A DNA stretch of 64,000 bases, from positions 186,001 to 250,000 of the forward strand of contig NZ_JABWRF020000001.1 in the NCBI RefSeq assembly GCF_014268805.2. The letters are read 5' to 3'. Every line of letters begins with the position of its first letter. Within the stretch, counting starts at the first letter, position 1. Below are positions 17,549 to 26,181 of the stretch, piece after piece. This DNA is from Pseudomonas farsensis. GTDB lineage: Bacteria; Pseudomonadota; Gammaproteobacteria; Pseudomonadales; Pseudomonadaceae. The notes under the pieces are model-generated. The model was given only the letters and a program-made list of their open reading frames with translations. It ran no database searches and was not told the origin of the DNA. The translations under genes were made by a program, and so were the position numbers.

Positions 17549-17892
17549 GGCGGGGACGGTTTGCCAGAGGTGACATTGTCCAGATCTGCCTTGATCCCAC
17601 CGTGGGTCGGGAGCAGCAAGGAGCCAGCAGGCCGGCACTGGTGTTGACTCCTGGCTCATTTAACATTTCAGGGCTTGCTGTAATCGCACCTATATCCCAG
17701 GGTGGCGATTTTGCGAGGCATGCAGGCTTTGCGGTGACATTGAGCGGCGCGGGAACGCTGACGCAGGGCGTCATGCTCTGCAACCAGATTCGAAGCGTAG
17801 ACCTTACAGCGAGAAACGCCGTGCGTGTCGAGTCCGTCCCCGAAGCGGTAATACTGGATGCACTTGCGCGCGTTCAGACACTCTTTGACTGA
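17545..17892 (+). CDS. MazF/PemK-type endoribonuclease toxin
   Basis: The 115-residue protein has the MazF/PemK fold signature RRGRFARGDIV near the N-terminus, QQGASRPALVLTP with the conserved arginine and proline, and the later QIRSVDL segment. Family toxins cut mRNA at short sequences and arrest growth unless bound by the antitoxin. It is closer in form to ChpB/PemK than to E. coli MazF. All expected motifs are intact, so it is probably active. Its TGA overlaps the ATG of the following hydrolase gene, an unusual coupling of a toxin to a housekeeping-type enzyme. Confidence 0.9.
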   Translation: MRRGRFARGDIVQICLDPTVGREQQGASRPALVLTPGSFNISGLAVIAPISQGGDFARHAGFAVTLSGAGTLTQGVMLCNQIRSVDLTARNAVRVESVPEAVILDALARVQTLFD

Positions 17893-18548
17893 TGAGTCCC
17901 CCCATGCAAAACCTACCGGTATCGCTCATCCGCGAAACGTTCCCCGTCGGCCCGTTGCAGTGCAACTGCACGCTGATCGGCGATCCGCTGACTAAAAAAG
18001 CCATCGTCGTCGACCCGGGCGGTGACGAGCAGAAGATCCTCGCCCGCCTGCAGCACCATGGCCTGACGCTGGTGAGCATCATCCACACCCATGCCCACTT
18101 CGACCATTTTCTCGCCTCGGGGCGCCTGAAGGCGTTGACCGGTGCCACGCTGCATCTGCACAAGGATGACCAGCCGCTGTGGGACAACCTTGAAATGCAG
18201 TGCCAGATGTTCGGCGTGCCCTACACCCCGGTCCCGGCGCCAGACCGCTGGCTGGCCGATGACGAGGAACTGGCCTGTGGCTGTGGCGTGGCGCTGCATA
18301 CGCCCGGTCATACGCCTGGCTCGATGAGCTTCTGGTTCGCCGAACACAAGCTGCTGATTGCCGGTGACACGTTGTTCCGCCGGGGGGTTGGCCGGACCGA
18401 TTTGTGGGGGGGCGATCAACGGGCTATCGTTCGTTCCATCAAGGAGCGGCTGTACCGTCTGGATGAAGAGGCCATCGTGGTGACCGGCCATGGCCCGGAT
18501 ACCCGCCTCGGCGAAGAAATGCGCGAGAACCCATTCGTGCGTGCCTGA
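17892..18548 (+). CDS. metallo-beta-lactamase fold hydrolase (YcbL/glyoxalase II-like)
   Basis: This 218-residue enzyme has the binuclear metal motif THAHFDH, the following CGVALHTPGHTPGS histidine, the bridging aspartate in AGDTLFRRGVGRTD and the last histidine in TGHGPDT. The pattern is that of small glyoxalase II-like hydrolases such as YcbL, which hydrolyse thioesters. The ATG at 17892 overlaps the toxin stop codon; ATG 17904 is a shorter alternative. Orthologues are normally stand-alone, so the coupling to the toxin-antitoxin pair is probably a local arrangement. Confidence 0.88.
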   Translation: MSPPMQNLPVSLIRETFPVGPLQCNCTLIGDPLTKKAIVVDPGGDEQKILARLQHHGLTLVSIIHTHAHFDHFLASGRLKALTGATLHLHKDDQPLWDNLEMQCQMFGVPYTPVPAPDRWLADDEELACGCGVALHTPGHTPGSMSFWFAEHKLLIAGDTLFRRGVGRTDLWGGDQRAIVRSIKERLYRLDEEAIVVTGHGPDTRLGEEMRENPFVRA

Positions 18549-18642
18549 AGTTTCATGGAATCTTTGCGCTTCGCTGTGATCCAAGCCCGGCACAGATCCG
18601 TATGCGATCCGCTGTACTTATGAATTCAGTAGGAGCTTGTCC

Positions 18643-19368
18643 ATGTTCACCATGCGTCGTCTGATTATTGTCGCAACCGCCGCCGCGCTGATGTCCGGCT
18701 GCGCCAGCCCCAACCCCTATGACGGCCAGAGCCAGGGGCAGGAACAGGGTTCCGGTGGCATGAGCAAAACAGCCAAGTACGGCGGGCTGGGCGCGCTGGC
18801 AGGTGCCATTGCCGGCGCTGCCATCGACCATAACCACCGTGGCAAAGGCGCGCTGATTGGCGCCGCTGCCGTGGGCGCTGCCGCTGCGGGCTACGGCTAC
18901 TACGCCGACAAGCAGGAAGCCGAGCTGCGCGCGAAAATGGCCAACACGGGCGTTGAAGTGCAGCGCCAGGGTGACCAGATCAAGCTGATCATGCCGGGCA
19001 ACATTACCTTCGCCACTGATTCTGCGAACATTTCGCCAAGCTTCTATGCGCCACTGAACAACCTGGCCAACTCGTTCAAGCAGTTCAACCAGAACACCAT
19101 CGAAGTGGTTGGCTTCACCGACAGCACCGGCAGCCGCCAGCACAACATGGACCTGTCGCAGCGCCGCGCCCAGTCGGTCAGCACCTACCTGACCTCGCAA
19201 GGTGTCGATGCTTCGCGGGTGAGCGTGCGTGGCATGGGCCCGGACCAGCCGATTGCCAGCAACGCCGATGCCAATGGCCGCGCGCAGAACCGCCGCGTCG
19301 AGGTCAACCTCAAGCCGATTCCTGGCCAGCAGTATGACCAGCAGGGCACTGTGCAGCAGTATCCCTGA
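18643..19368 (+). CDS. OmpA-family lipoprotein (YiaD-like)
   Basis: The lipobox LMSGC marks an outer-membrane lipoprotein. A glycine-zipper-rich segment (GGLGALAGAIAGAAI and following) is followed by a C-terminal OmpA-like peptidoglycan-binding domain with VVGFTDSTGS and LSQRRAQSV, whose conserved Asp and Arg bind diaminopimelate. It therefore links outer membrane and cell wall. The chosen ATG at 18643 is seven bases after AGGAG; a TTG at 18637 is too close to that site. The length is 241 residues. It is a single gene followed by a strong palindromic terminator. Confidence 0.9.
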   Translation: MFTMRRLIIVATAAALMSGCASPNPYDGQSQGQEQGSGGMSKTAKYGGLGALAGAIAGAAIDHNHRGKGALIGAAAVGAAAAGYGYYADKQEAELRAKMANTGVEVQRQGDQIKLIMPGNITFATDSANISPSFYAPLNNLANSFKQFNQNTIEVVGFTDSTGSRQHNMDLSQRRAQSVSTYLTSQGVDASRVSVRGMGPDQPIASNADANGRAQNRRVEVNLKPIPGQQYDQQGTVQQYP

Positions 19369-19386
19369 GCCGCTTGGCTGAAACTG

Positions 19387-19446
19387 ATCGCGGGGCCAGC
19401 CCGCTCCCACAAGTTTGTGGGAGTGGCCTGGCCCCGCGATTTTTTT
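19387..19446. terminator. bidirectional terminator made of a REP-like palindrome
   Basis: A long stem, ATCGCGGGGCCAG.. with ..CTGGCCCCGCGAT, containing GCTCCCACAA/TTGTGGGAG inside, is followed by a T-run. It separates the convergent OmpA-lipoprotein and pta genes and can serve both. The last bases overlap the pta stop codon. Confidence 0.85.
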
Positions 19447-21535
19447 AGCGCACGTTGCTGGCCTGGATCGCGGTCAGCGCGATGGTATGCACGATGTCAT
19501 CCACCTGCGCCCCGCGCGGCAGGTCGTTCACCGGCTTGCGCAGGCCCTGCAGCATCGGCCCCAGGCTGACGCAATCGGCGCTGCGCTGCACCGCCTTGTG
19601 GGTGGTGTTGCCTGTATTGAGGTCGGGGAACACGAATACCGTGGCGCGCCCGGCCACCGGGCTTGAAGGCGCCAGTTGGCGAGCGATGTCCGGGTTGGCG
19701 GCAGCGTCGTACTGCAACGGGCCGTCGATCAGCAGGCCGTGCTCGGCCAAGTGCGCAAGGCGGGTGGCCTCACGGACTTTTTCCACTTCCTCGTCGCTTG
19801 CGGCCGAATCGCTTGAATAACTGAGCATGGCCACCCGCGGCGCAATGCCGAACGACTCGGCAGACTCGGCGCTTTGCCGGGCAATCTCGGCAAGCTCCGC
19901 GGCGCTTGGGTGCGGGTTCATCACGCAGTCGCCGTACACCAGCACCTGGTCCGGGAACAGCATGAAGAACACCGACGACACAAGGCTTGCGCCCGGCGCG
20001 GTCTTGATCAACTGCAGGGCCGGGCGGATGGTATTGGCGGTGGAATGCACCAGGCCCGAAACCAGCCCGTCGACCTCGCCGAGGGCGAGCATCATGGTGC
20101 CGATCACCACGGGGTCTTCAAGTTGCTGCTCGGCCATCGGCGCGTTGAGGTTCTTGCTCTTGCGCAGCTCGACCATTGGCTCGACGTAGCGGGCGCGGAT
20201 CAGCTCAGGGTCGAGTACTTCAAGATCCGGCGGCAGGCTGATGCCCTGGGCGCGAGCGACGGCGGCCACCTCATCGGGCTTGGCCAGCAGCACGCAGCGG
20301 GCGATACCCCGCGCCTGGCACAAGGCGGCAGCCTGCACCATCAGCGGCTCGGCGCCTTCGGGCAGGACGATGCGCTTGTTGGCCTGCTGAGCGCGCTGGA
20401 TCAATTGATAGCGGAACACCGCCGGCGACAGGCGCAGCTCGCGTGGGGTGCCGCAGCGTTGATGCAGCCATGCCGCGTCCAGGTGGGTGGCAACGAAATC
20501 GGTGATGAATTCGGCGCGCTCGCGGTCATCCACCGGGATTTCCCGGTTCAGCGAGTTGAGCTGGTTGGCGGTGTCGTAGGAGCCGGTGCTCACTGAAAGT
20601 ATCGGCAACCCGGCCTGCAACGCGCCCCGGCACAGTTCCAGGATGCGGGGGTCGGGCTTGCTGTCGCTGGTCAGCAGCAGGCCGGCCAGCGGCACGCCGT
20701 TGATCGCCGCCAGGCTCACCGCCAGGATGATGTCGTCACGGTCGCCCGGGGTCACCACCAAGGTGCCGGAGGTCAGCAGCGGCACGGTGTTGGCCACGGT
20801 GCGTGCGCAGATGATGATCTTGTTCATGCGCCGCTGTTCGTAGTCGCCGGCGTTGAGCACCTGGGCGCCGAGCAGATCGGCCACGTCACGAGTACGCGGG
20901 GCGTTGAGTTCAGCCTGCCAGGGGATGCAGCCGAGCAGGCGGAAGTCGTTGCCGCGCAGCAGCGGCGAGTGCTCGCGCAGGCGCGTGGCGAATTCGGCCA
21001 TGCTCTCGTCGGTGCGGACTTTGTTGAGAATCACCCCGAGCACTTTAGGGTCGCGCGGGCCGCCGTACAGCTGGGCCTGCAACTCGACCCGGCCGGAAAG
21101 CTCGCTGAGCACTTCGTTTTCGGGGGCCGAGACCAGGATCACCTCGGCGTCCAGGCTCTTGGCCAGGTGCAGGTTGACCCGCGCGGCGTAGCTGGCATGG
21201 CGGGTGGGCACCATGCCCTCGACCACCACCACATCCTTGCCGACGCAGGCCTGCTGGTACAGGCGGATGATTTCTTCAAGCAACTCGTCCAGCTGGCCGT
21301 CGCCCAGCATGCGCTCGACATGGCCCAGGCTCAGCGGGGTTGGCGGCTTGATGCCGTGGGTACGGGCAACCAGCTCGCTGGAGCGTTCCGGGCCGGTGTC
21401 GCCAGGGTGTGGCTGGGCGATGGGCTTGAAGAACCCGACCTTGAGCCCTGCGCGCTCCAGGGTGCGGACCAGGCCCAGGCTGATGGAGGTGAGGCCCACA
21501 CCGAAATCGGTCGGTGCGATGAAAAATGTCTGCAT
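19445..21535 (-). CDS. pta: phosphate acetyltransferase
   Basis: Pta converts acetyl-CoA and phosphate to acetyl phosphate and CoA. The 696-residue protein is the long, three-domain form: an N-terminal DTBS-like P-loop domain (MQTFFIAPTDFGVGLTS), a central DRTGG domain, and the C-terminal PTA_PTB catalytic domain with LPEGAEPLMVQAA, VMNPHPSAAELAEIA and SYSSDSAASDEEV. ATG 21535 begins at the P-loop domain and is preceded by GAGAAG; a longer start at 21562 has no support. No acetate kinase gene is adjacent. The gene converges with the OmpA-lipoprotein gene. Confidence 0.94.
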   Translation of the reverse strand: MQTFFIAPTDFGVGLTSISLGLVRTLERAGLKVGFFKPIAQPHPGDTGPERSSELVARTHGIKPPTPLSLGHVERMLGDGQLDELLEEIIRLYQQACVGKDVVVVEGMVPTRHASYAARVNLHLAKSLDAEVILVSAPENEVLSELSGRVELQAQLYGGPRDPKVLGVILNKVRTDESMAEFATRLREHSPLLRGNDFRLLGCIPWQAELNAPRTRDVADLLGAQVLNAGDYEQRRMNKIIICARTVANTVPLLTSGTLVVTPGDRDDIILAVSLAAINGVPLAGLLLTSDSKPDPRILELCRGALQAGLPILSVSTGSYDTANQLNSLNREIPVDDRERAEFITDFVATHLDAAWLHQRCGTPRELRLSPAVFRYQLIQRAQQANKRIVLPEGAEPLMVQAAALCQARGIARCVLLAKPDEVAAVARAQGISLPPDLEVLDPELIRARYVEPMVELRKSKNLNAPMAEQQLEDPVVIGTMMLALGEVDGLVSGLVHSTANTIRPALQLIKTAPGASLVSSVFFMLFPDQVLVYGDCVMNPHPSAAELAEIARQSAESAESFGIAPRVAMLSYSSDSAASDEEVEKVREATRLAHLAEHGLLIDGPLQYDAAANPDIARQLAPSSPVAGRATVFVFPDLNTGNTTHKAVQRSADCVSLGPMLQGLRKPVNDLPRGAQVDDIVHTIALTAIQASNVR

Positions 21536-21568
21536 GGGTGCTTCTCGAAATAAGCGCTGCAAGAAAAA

Positions 21569-21796
21569 TCAGTGTTCAAGGGTAGCGCTAACCACCCCTT
21601 GCGCGCACCAGCCGCAGGCAAATGCCTGGCCGATACGGCGCTGGCGCTCGGCGCTGTCGAGCACCCAGGGCCGGGCTTGCCAGGGCGGTTGATGGCGCAG
21701 GTGCTGGGTGTGGCCGCAGGAAAGTGCCACGACCCAATGGCCGTCCTGGTCTTGATCGAACCCTGTGATCAGACTGACGGGCGTCCCTTCGCCCAT
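21569..21796 (-). CDS. DUF3565 family protein
   Basis: The small protein (75 residues) carries the family core LITGFDQDQDGHWVVALSC, then GHTQHLRH, PPWQARPWV and CGWC. Conserved cysteines and histidines suggest metal binding. DUF3565 has no known biochemical role. The start is uncertain: ATG 21796 gives the usual family length, but longer forms up to 21901 are open and have no clearly better ribosome site. It lies just upstream of pta on the same strand, with 33 bases between them, and is divergent from slyD. Confidence 0.8.
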   Translation of the reverse strand: MGEGTPVSLITGFDQDQDGHWVVALSCGHTQHLRHQPPWQARPWVLDSAERQRRIGQAFACGWCAQGVVSATLEH

Positions 21797-21869
21797 GGTC
21801 GGTTCGCAATCGGGCGATGCGTTGGTTACACTTCCACGCTCTACTTTCTTTTGCAAAAGGTCTTGCCCC

Positions 21870-22355
21870 ATGCTGATCGCCGCCAACAAGGCAGTCTCCA
21901 TCGACTATACCCTGACCAACGACGCCGGGGAGACCATCGACAGCTCCGCCGGTGGCGCCCCGCTGGTTTACCTGCACGGTGCCGGCAACATCATCCCAGG
22001 CCTGGAAAAAGCCCTGGAAGGCAAGCAGGCCGGTGACGAGCTGAACGTTTCCATCGAGCCAGAAGACGCCTACGGCGAATACCTGGCCGAGCTGGTCAGC
22101 ACCCTGAACCGCAGCCTGTTCGAAGGCGTCGACGAGCTGGAAGTCGGCATGCAGTTCCACGCCTCGGCGCCGGACGGCCAGATGCAGATCGTCACCATCC
22201 GTGACCTCGACGGCGACGACGTCACCGTTGACGGCAATCACCCACTGGCCGGTCAGCGTCTGACCTTCCAGGTCAAAGTGGTCGATGTTCGTGATGCCAG
22301 CGAAGAAGAAATCGCTCACCGTCACATCCACGGTGAAGGTGGCCATCACCACTGA
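21870..22355 (+). CDS. slyD: FKBP-type peptidyl-prolyl isomerase SlyD
   Basis: The 161-residue protein has the SlyD layout: FKBP halves (MLIAANKAVSIDYTL and LVYLHGAGNIIPGLEKAL) split by the chaperone insert-in-flap domain, and a short His-rich end (HRHIHGEGGHHH). SlyD is a cytoplasmic folding helper that also binds nickel through its tail. Compared with E. coli the metal-binding tail is short. ATG 21870 follows AAAGG; the upstream extension to 21765 is not family-like. It is followed by a strong terminator. Confidence 0.93.
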   Translation: MLIAANKAVSIDYTLTNDAGETIDSSAGGAPLVYLHGAGNIIPGLEKALEGKQAGDELNVSIEPEDAYGEYLAELVSTLNRSLFEGVDELEVGMQFHASAPDGQMQIVTIRDLDGDDVTVDGNHPLAGQRLTFQVKVVDVRDASEEEIAHRHIHGEGGHHH

Positions 22356-22384
22356 TTTTCTGCGCTACGCTCAGAGAGTCGCCA

Positions 22385-22448
22385 GGCGCTCGGGCAAGCC
22401 GTTGCAGCCCTCCTCGGGAGGGTCGACGGCTTGGCCGCGCGCCTTTTT
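22385..22448 (+). terminator. rho-independent terminator after slyD
   Basis: A long imperfect stem, GGCGCTCGGGCAAGCCGT with ACGGCTTGGCCGCGCGCC, encloses a second small hairpin (CCCTCC/GGGAGG), and TTTTT follows at 22444. Confidence 0.85.
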
Positions 22449-22500
22449 AGTGGGCGCGATTCGCCCTTGCGACCACCAGGAACCTCAGAGGGGATAGATC

Positions 22501-22983
22501 ATGAGTGCATTTCACGAGCTGACGTTGAAAGCGCTGAACGGCGACGATCTGCCGCTGGCTCCGTTCAAGGGCCAGGTGGTGCTGGTTGTCAACGTTGCCT
22601 CCAAGTGTGGCCTGACGCCGCAATACGCTTCACTGGAAAAACTGCACCAGCAGTACAAGAGCAAAGGGTTCAATGTGCTGGGCTTGCCGTGCAACCAGTT
22701 TGCCGGGCAGGAGCCTGGCAGCGAACAGGACATTCAGGCGTTTTGTGCCCTCAACTACGGGGTCAGCTTCCCGCTGGGCGCCAAACTTGAGGTCAACGGC
22801 CCGCAGCGCCACTCGCTGTATCGCCTGTTGGCGGGGGAGGGCGCGGAGTTTCCGGGTGATATCAGCTGGAATTTCGAAAAGTTTCTGGTGGGCAAGGACG
22901 GCCGCGTGCTGGCGCGCTTTTCCCCGCGCACTGCGCCGGACGACCCAGGCGTGGTGCAGGCCATCGAGAAAGCGCTTAGCTGA
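22501..22983 (+). CDS. glutathione peroxidase (thiol type)
   Basis: The 160-residue enzyme reduces peroxides using glutathione or thioredoxin. The catalytic tetrad is visible: Cys in NVASKCGLTPQY, Gln in LPCNQFAGQEPG, and Trp-Asn in ISWNFEKF. The peroxidatic residue is cysteine, not selenocysteine, and the second cysteine in the LPCNQF region fits thioredoxin-dependent homologues. A GAGGGGAT site precedes the ATG. The 3' end overlaps the convergent glycosyltransferase gene by eight bases. Confidence 0.92.
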   Translation: MSAFHELTLKALNGDDLPLAPFKGQVVLVVNVASKCGLTPQYASLEKLHQQYKSKGFNVLGLPCNQFAGQEPGSEQDIQAFCALNYGVSFPLGAKLEVNGPQRHSLYRLLAGEGAEFPGDISWNFEKFLVGKDGRVLARFSPRTAPDDPGVVQAIEKALS

Positions 22984-24169
22984 TGTCGGGCGTCACCCTG
23001 GCGGAGGGTGACGCAACCGCCATGCCCTCGCGGCAGGCCTGCTGCAAGTAACCTTCGAACTGCTCGATGATTGCCGGCCAGCCCTGGCGGCTGGCGTGCT
23101 GGCGGGCATTCAGGCGTACCCGGCGCAATGTCTCGTCCTGTTCGAGCAGCCAGCAAGCGGCATCGATGAACGCCGCCTGATCCCCCGGCATCGCCAACGC
23201 GCCACTGTGGCCATGGCGAATATGCTGGGCTGCGGCAGCTTCGTCATAGGCCACAACTGCCAACCCCGAGGCCAGCGCCTCAAGCACCACGTTGCCGAAG
23301 GTTTCGGTCAGGCTGGGAAACAGGAACATATCGCCGCTGGCGTAATGTTCGGCCAACACCTCGCCGCGCTGGGCACCGCAAAAAAGCGTATCGGGCCACT
23401 GCTGCTCAAGGTTTGTCCGTAACGGGCCGTCGCCGACCACAATCAGGCGCATCCGGCGCTGTGGGTAAGTCTTCTGCAGTTGCAGCAGGCACGGGCGCAG
23501 CAGCGCCAGGTTCTTTTCAGCGGCGATTCGCCCCACATAGAGCAGCGCAATGTCATCCGCGCCGAGGCCCCATTGCTCACGCAGCGCGACGCTGCGCCGG
23601 GCCGGGTTGAACAGGCAGGCATCTACGCCGCGTGCCATCAGCCCGAGCCGCTCGAAACCCCGCCGTTCCAGCTCCAGGTGCTGGCTGGCGCTGGGCACCA
23701 GGGTGATCGCGGTACGCCGATGGAACCAGCGCAGGTAGTGGGTGAGCATCCGCGTCAGCAGCCCCAGGCCGTACTGCCCGCAATATTGCGCAAAATTGGT
23801 GTGAAAACCGCTGACCACCGGGATACCCAGGCGCCGCGCCGCGCGCAGCGCGCTCAGCCCAAGCGGCCCCTCGGTAGCGATATACAGCACATCCGGGCGC
23901 TGCCGGCGCCAGCGCCGCCACAGCGTGTGCATCGACAACTCGCCCCATTGCAACCCAGGGTAACCTGGCACTGGCCAGCCCCGGCACAGCAGCAGGTCAT
24001 CGGTGTGTGCCGTGTCTGAGTCGCTGGGCTGGCGCGGGCGAACCAGCTCGACCTGATGGCCACGCGAACGCAGCCCATCGCTCAACCGACCCAGGGTATT
24101 GGCCACGCCATTTATTTCCGGCGGGAAGGTTTCGCTGACCAGGGTAATGCGCATGGGCGGTGTGTTCAT
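22976..24169 (-). CDS. GT4-family glycosyltransferase
   Basis: The 397-residue protein begins ITLVSETFPPEINGVANT and has the GT-B donor-site motif SLTETFGNVVLEALASG, with the E-x7-E pair of family GT4 and VGRIAAEKN upstream. Similar bacterial enzymes add a sugar to diacylglycerol or phosphatidylinositol; a membrane glycolipid role is therefore possible, but the acceptor is not known. An internal ATG at 24154 is a shorter alternative start. The gene converges with and slightly overlaps the glutathione peroxidase gene. Confidence 0.85.
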   Translation of the reverse strand: MNTPPMRITLVSETFPPEINGVANTLGRLSDGLRSRGHQVELVRPRQPSDSDTAHTDDLLLCRGWPVPGYPGLQWGELSMHTLWRRWRRQRPDVLYIATEGPLGLSALRAARRLGIPVVSGFHTNFAQYCGQYGLGLLTRMLTHYLRWFHRRTAITLVPSASQHLELERRGFERLGLMARGVDACLFNPARRSVALREQWGLGADDIALLYVGRIAAEKNLALLRPCLLQLQKTYPQRRMRLIVVGDGPLRTNLEQQWPDTLFCGAQRGEVLAEHYASGDMFLFPSLTETFGNVVLEALASGLAVVAYDEAAAAQHIRHGHSGALAMPGDQAAFIDAACWLLEQDETLRRVRLNARQHASRQGWPAIIEQFEGYLQQACREGMAVASPSARVTPDIS

Positions 24170-24258
24170 GGGGCAAAGTCTGCGCCGCTCGGGTTGCGCT
24201 CATGTGGCGTTTTTGTGACGAGCAGGTGACGCCAAATAACCAGCGCAAAACGGGTAGT

Positions 24259-24283
24259 CTTGCGCACCTTTTTTTTGCGCAAG
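24259..24283. repeat. perfect inverted repeat with T-rich loop
   Basis: CTTGCGCA (24259-24266) and TGCGCAAG (24276-24283) pair perfectly around a loop of CC and Ts, 74 bases before the chemoreceptor start. It could be an operator, a leader hairpin or a terminator-like structure; nothing decides between these. Confidence 0.5.
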
Positions 24284-24356
24284 GTCAATCAAGCTTTACC
24301 CGCCCGAGCCGATGCAAATGCATTCGCCTATAGGTGTACGCTCCGGGAGAGCGGTG

Positions 24357-25673
24357 ATGTTCAACAGCAAACTGAAGCAAGAAATCCAGCAACTGCGTGA
24401 AGAGCTATTGTCGGTCGAGCAGGTCAAGAACAGCCTCGACAGCGAGATGCTGGTGTTGCAGCTGGACCCGCAGGGGCGTATCGAGTCGGTCAACGGCAAT
24501 TTCGAGAGCGAGATGGGCTACCGTGCCGAGCAATTGCTTGGGCGCAACATCGAAGAAATCATTCCGGCCCATGTGAAGAAGCTCGATTTCTACCAGCGCA
24601 TGAAAACCGCCATCGCCCGTGGCGAGCACCTCAACGGCGCTTTCCGTTTGCTGCGGGGTAACGGCGATGAGGCCTGGCTGCGCTCGATTCTGCAGCCAGT
24701 CAAAGACGCCAACGGGCGCATCAAGCATTTTTCGCTGCATTCGAGCGACTTGACCCGCACCATCGAAGCCTCTCGCGAGCACGAGAGCCTGATCAAGGCG
24801 CTGATGCGCTCCACCGCAGTGATCGAGTTCAACCTTGAAGGTGTGGTGCTGACGGCCAATGATCGCTTTCTCAAGAGTATGGGCTACAGCCTTGAGCAGG
24901 TGCGCGGCAAGCATCACCGCATTTTCTGCGATGGCGAGGAGGTGAACTCCAGCGATTACAAGACGTTCTGGGACCAGTTGCGCCGTGGCGAATACGTGGC
25001 CGGGCGTTTCAAGCGTATTGACGCCCATGGTCGCACGGTATGGCTGGAGGCTTCGTACAACCCGATCTTCGACGCCCATGACGTGCTCTACAAAGTGGTC
25101 AAGTTCGCAACCGTGGTAACCGACCAGGTCAACCAGGAGCAAGCCGTCGCCCAGGCTGCTGACATTGCCTATACCACCTCGCTTGAAACCGACGACAGTG
25201 CACGCAAAGCCACCGAAGTGGTCACGCAGACAGTCGAGGTGATGCGCGGCCTGGAAGGTTCGATGCAGGACGCCGCCGAGGGCATTCAGGCCCTGGACAA
25301 ACAGTCCAAGGTCATTGGCGCGATCATCAAGACCATCAGTGACATTGCCGGGCAAACCAACCTGCTGGCGCTCAACGCCGCTATTGAGGCTGCCCGCGCC
25401 GGTGAGCAAGGCCGAGGGTTTGCGGTAGTTGCCGACGAAGTGCGTCAGTTGGCTTCGCGCACCAGCAGCGCTACCGAAGAGATTGCCAAGGTGGTGCAGC
25501 AGAACGAGCAGCTCGCGCAAGCGGCGGTCGACATCATCGACACCAGCAAGCGCCAGGCCGAGCAAGGGCTGGCGTTGGCTGCCGATACAGGTGGGGTGAT
25601 CGTCGAGATTCAGGAAGGGGCGAAGAAGGTAGTGGATGCGGTGGGGCAGTTTTCCAGCCAGTTGAACAACTGA
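24357..25673 (+). CDS. PAS-domain methyl-accepting chemotaxis protein (BdlA-like)
   Basis: The 438-residue protein has a short coiled-coil start, two PAS domains (about residues 30-140 and 155-265), and a C-terminal MCP signalling domain whose tip reads [20 protein letters not shown]. There are no membrane segments, so it is cytoplasmic. The arrangement matches P. aeruginosa BdlA, involved in biofilm dispersal, and other Aer-like energy or redox receptors. The signalling domain is of the short type. ATG 24357 follows GGGAGAG; ATG 24312 is a less supported alternative. The PAS ligand cannot be read from the sequence. Confidence 0.88.
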   Translation: MFNSKLKQEIQQLREELLSVEQVKNSLDSEMLVLQLDPQGRIESVNGNFESEMGYRAEQLLGRNIEEIIPAHVKKLDFYQRMKTAIARGEHLNGAFRLLRGNGDEAWLRSILQPVKDANGRIKHFSLHSSDLTRTIEASREHESLIKALMRSTAVIEFNLEGVVLTANDRFLKSMGYSLEQVRGKHHRIFCDGEEVNSSDYKTFWDQLRRGEYVAGRFKRIDAHGRTVWLEASYNPIFDAHDVLYKVVKFATVVTDQVNQEQAVAQAADIAYTTSLETDDSARKATEVVTQTVEVMRGLEGSMQDAAEGIQALDKQSKVIGAIIKTISDIAGQTNLLALNAAIEAARAGEQGRGFAVVADEVRQLASRTSSATEEIAKVVQQNEQLAQAAVDIIDTSKRQAEQGLALAADTGGVIVEIQEGAKKVVDAVGQFSSQLNN

Positions 25674-25742
25674 GCGTAGGCCGGCCTGCAGCGCCCAGGC
25701 ACGCCTGCTTGATGGGCTCCATCACGCAGGCGCGATGTTGGT

Positions 25743-26075
25743 TCAGCCAATCAGCTGGTCATAAACCTCGCCGGCGATAGCGGCGAACGTTTCGATGCTC
25801 TGTTCTTCGCCATCGATACGATATTCATCTTCGAACGAGTAAGCGACTGAGAACACACCGCTGAAACTTGCGGTAATGTTGGGCCGTTCGTTGTCGAGGA
25901 GGGCGTTGGCTACCAAGACAGGCAGCGATTCACTATGAATCACTAGCTTTTCGGTATGGTTGTTGACGCTGTTGATGTAGATTTGATCGGCGGGCTGATC
26001 GATACCTTGTTCCTGCAAGGCTTTATCGAGCAACTCGCTAGCATTGTTTTGGTGCGTTTCAAAAGCTGTGGTCAT
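25743..26075 (-). CDS. unrecognised small acidic protein
   Basis: This 110-residue protein starting MTTAFETHQNNASELLDKAL is not recognised. It has no signal peptide or membrane segment and is rich in acidic and aliphatic residues, with a likely helix at each end. The ATG at 26075 has AAGGA at a good distance; a TTG at 26081 is also in frame. Its end (ETFAAIAGEVYDQLI) resembles the C-terminus of the next gene upstream (NFAAALNEAFAQML), and the middle of the two can be loosely aligned, so both may share one domain. The bases look less GC-rich than the flanking core genes. Confidence 0.72.
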   Translation of the reverse strand: MTTAFETHQNNASELLDKALQEQGIDQPADQIYINSVNNHTEKLVIHSESLPVLVANALLDNERPNITASFSGVFSVAYSFEDEYRIDGEEQSIETFAAIAGEVYDQLIG

Positions 26076-26181
26076 GTGCAATATTCCTTTTTAATCAGAG
26101 GCGCTGGTCGGCTGAGTGCCTGATAGAGGGATGCCGCAGAATGAACTGCTGTGCCTGCCCCCGTTAACCAGCTTTGGAAGA

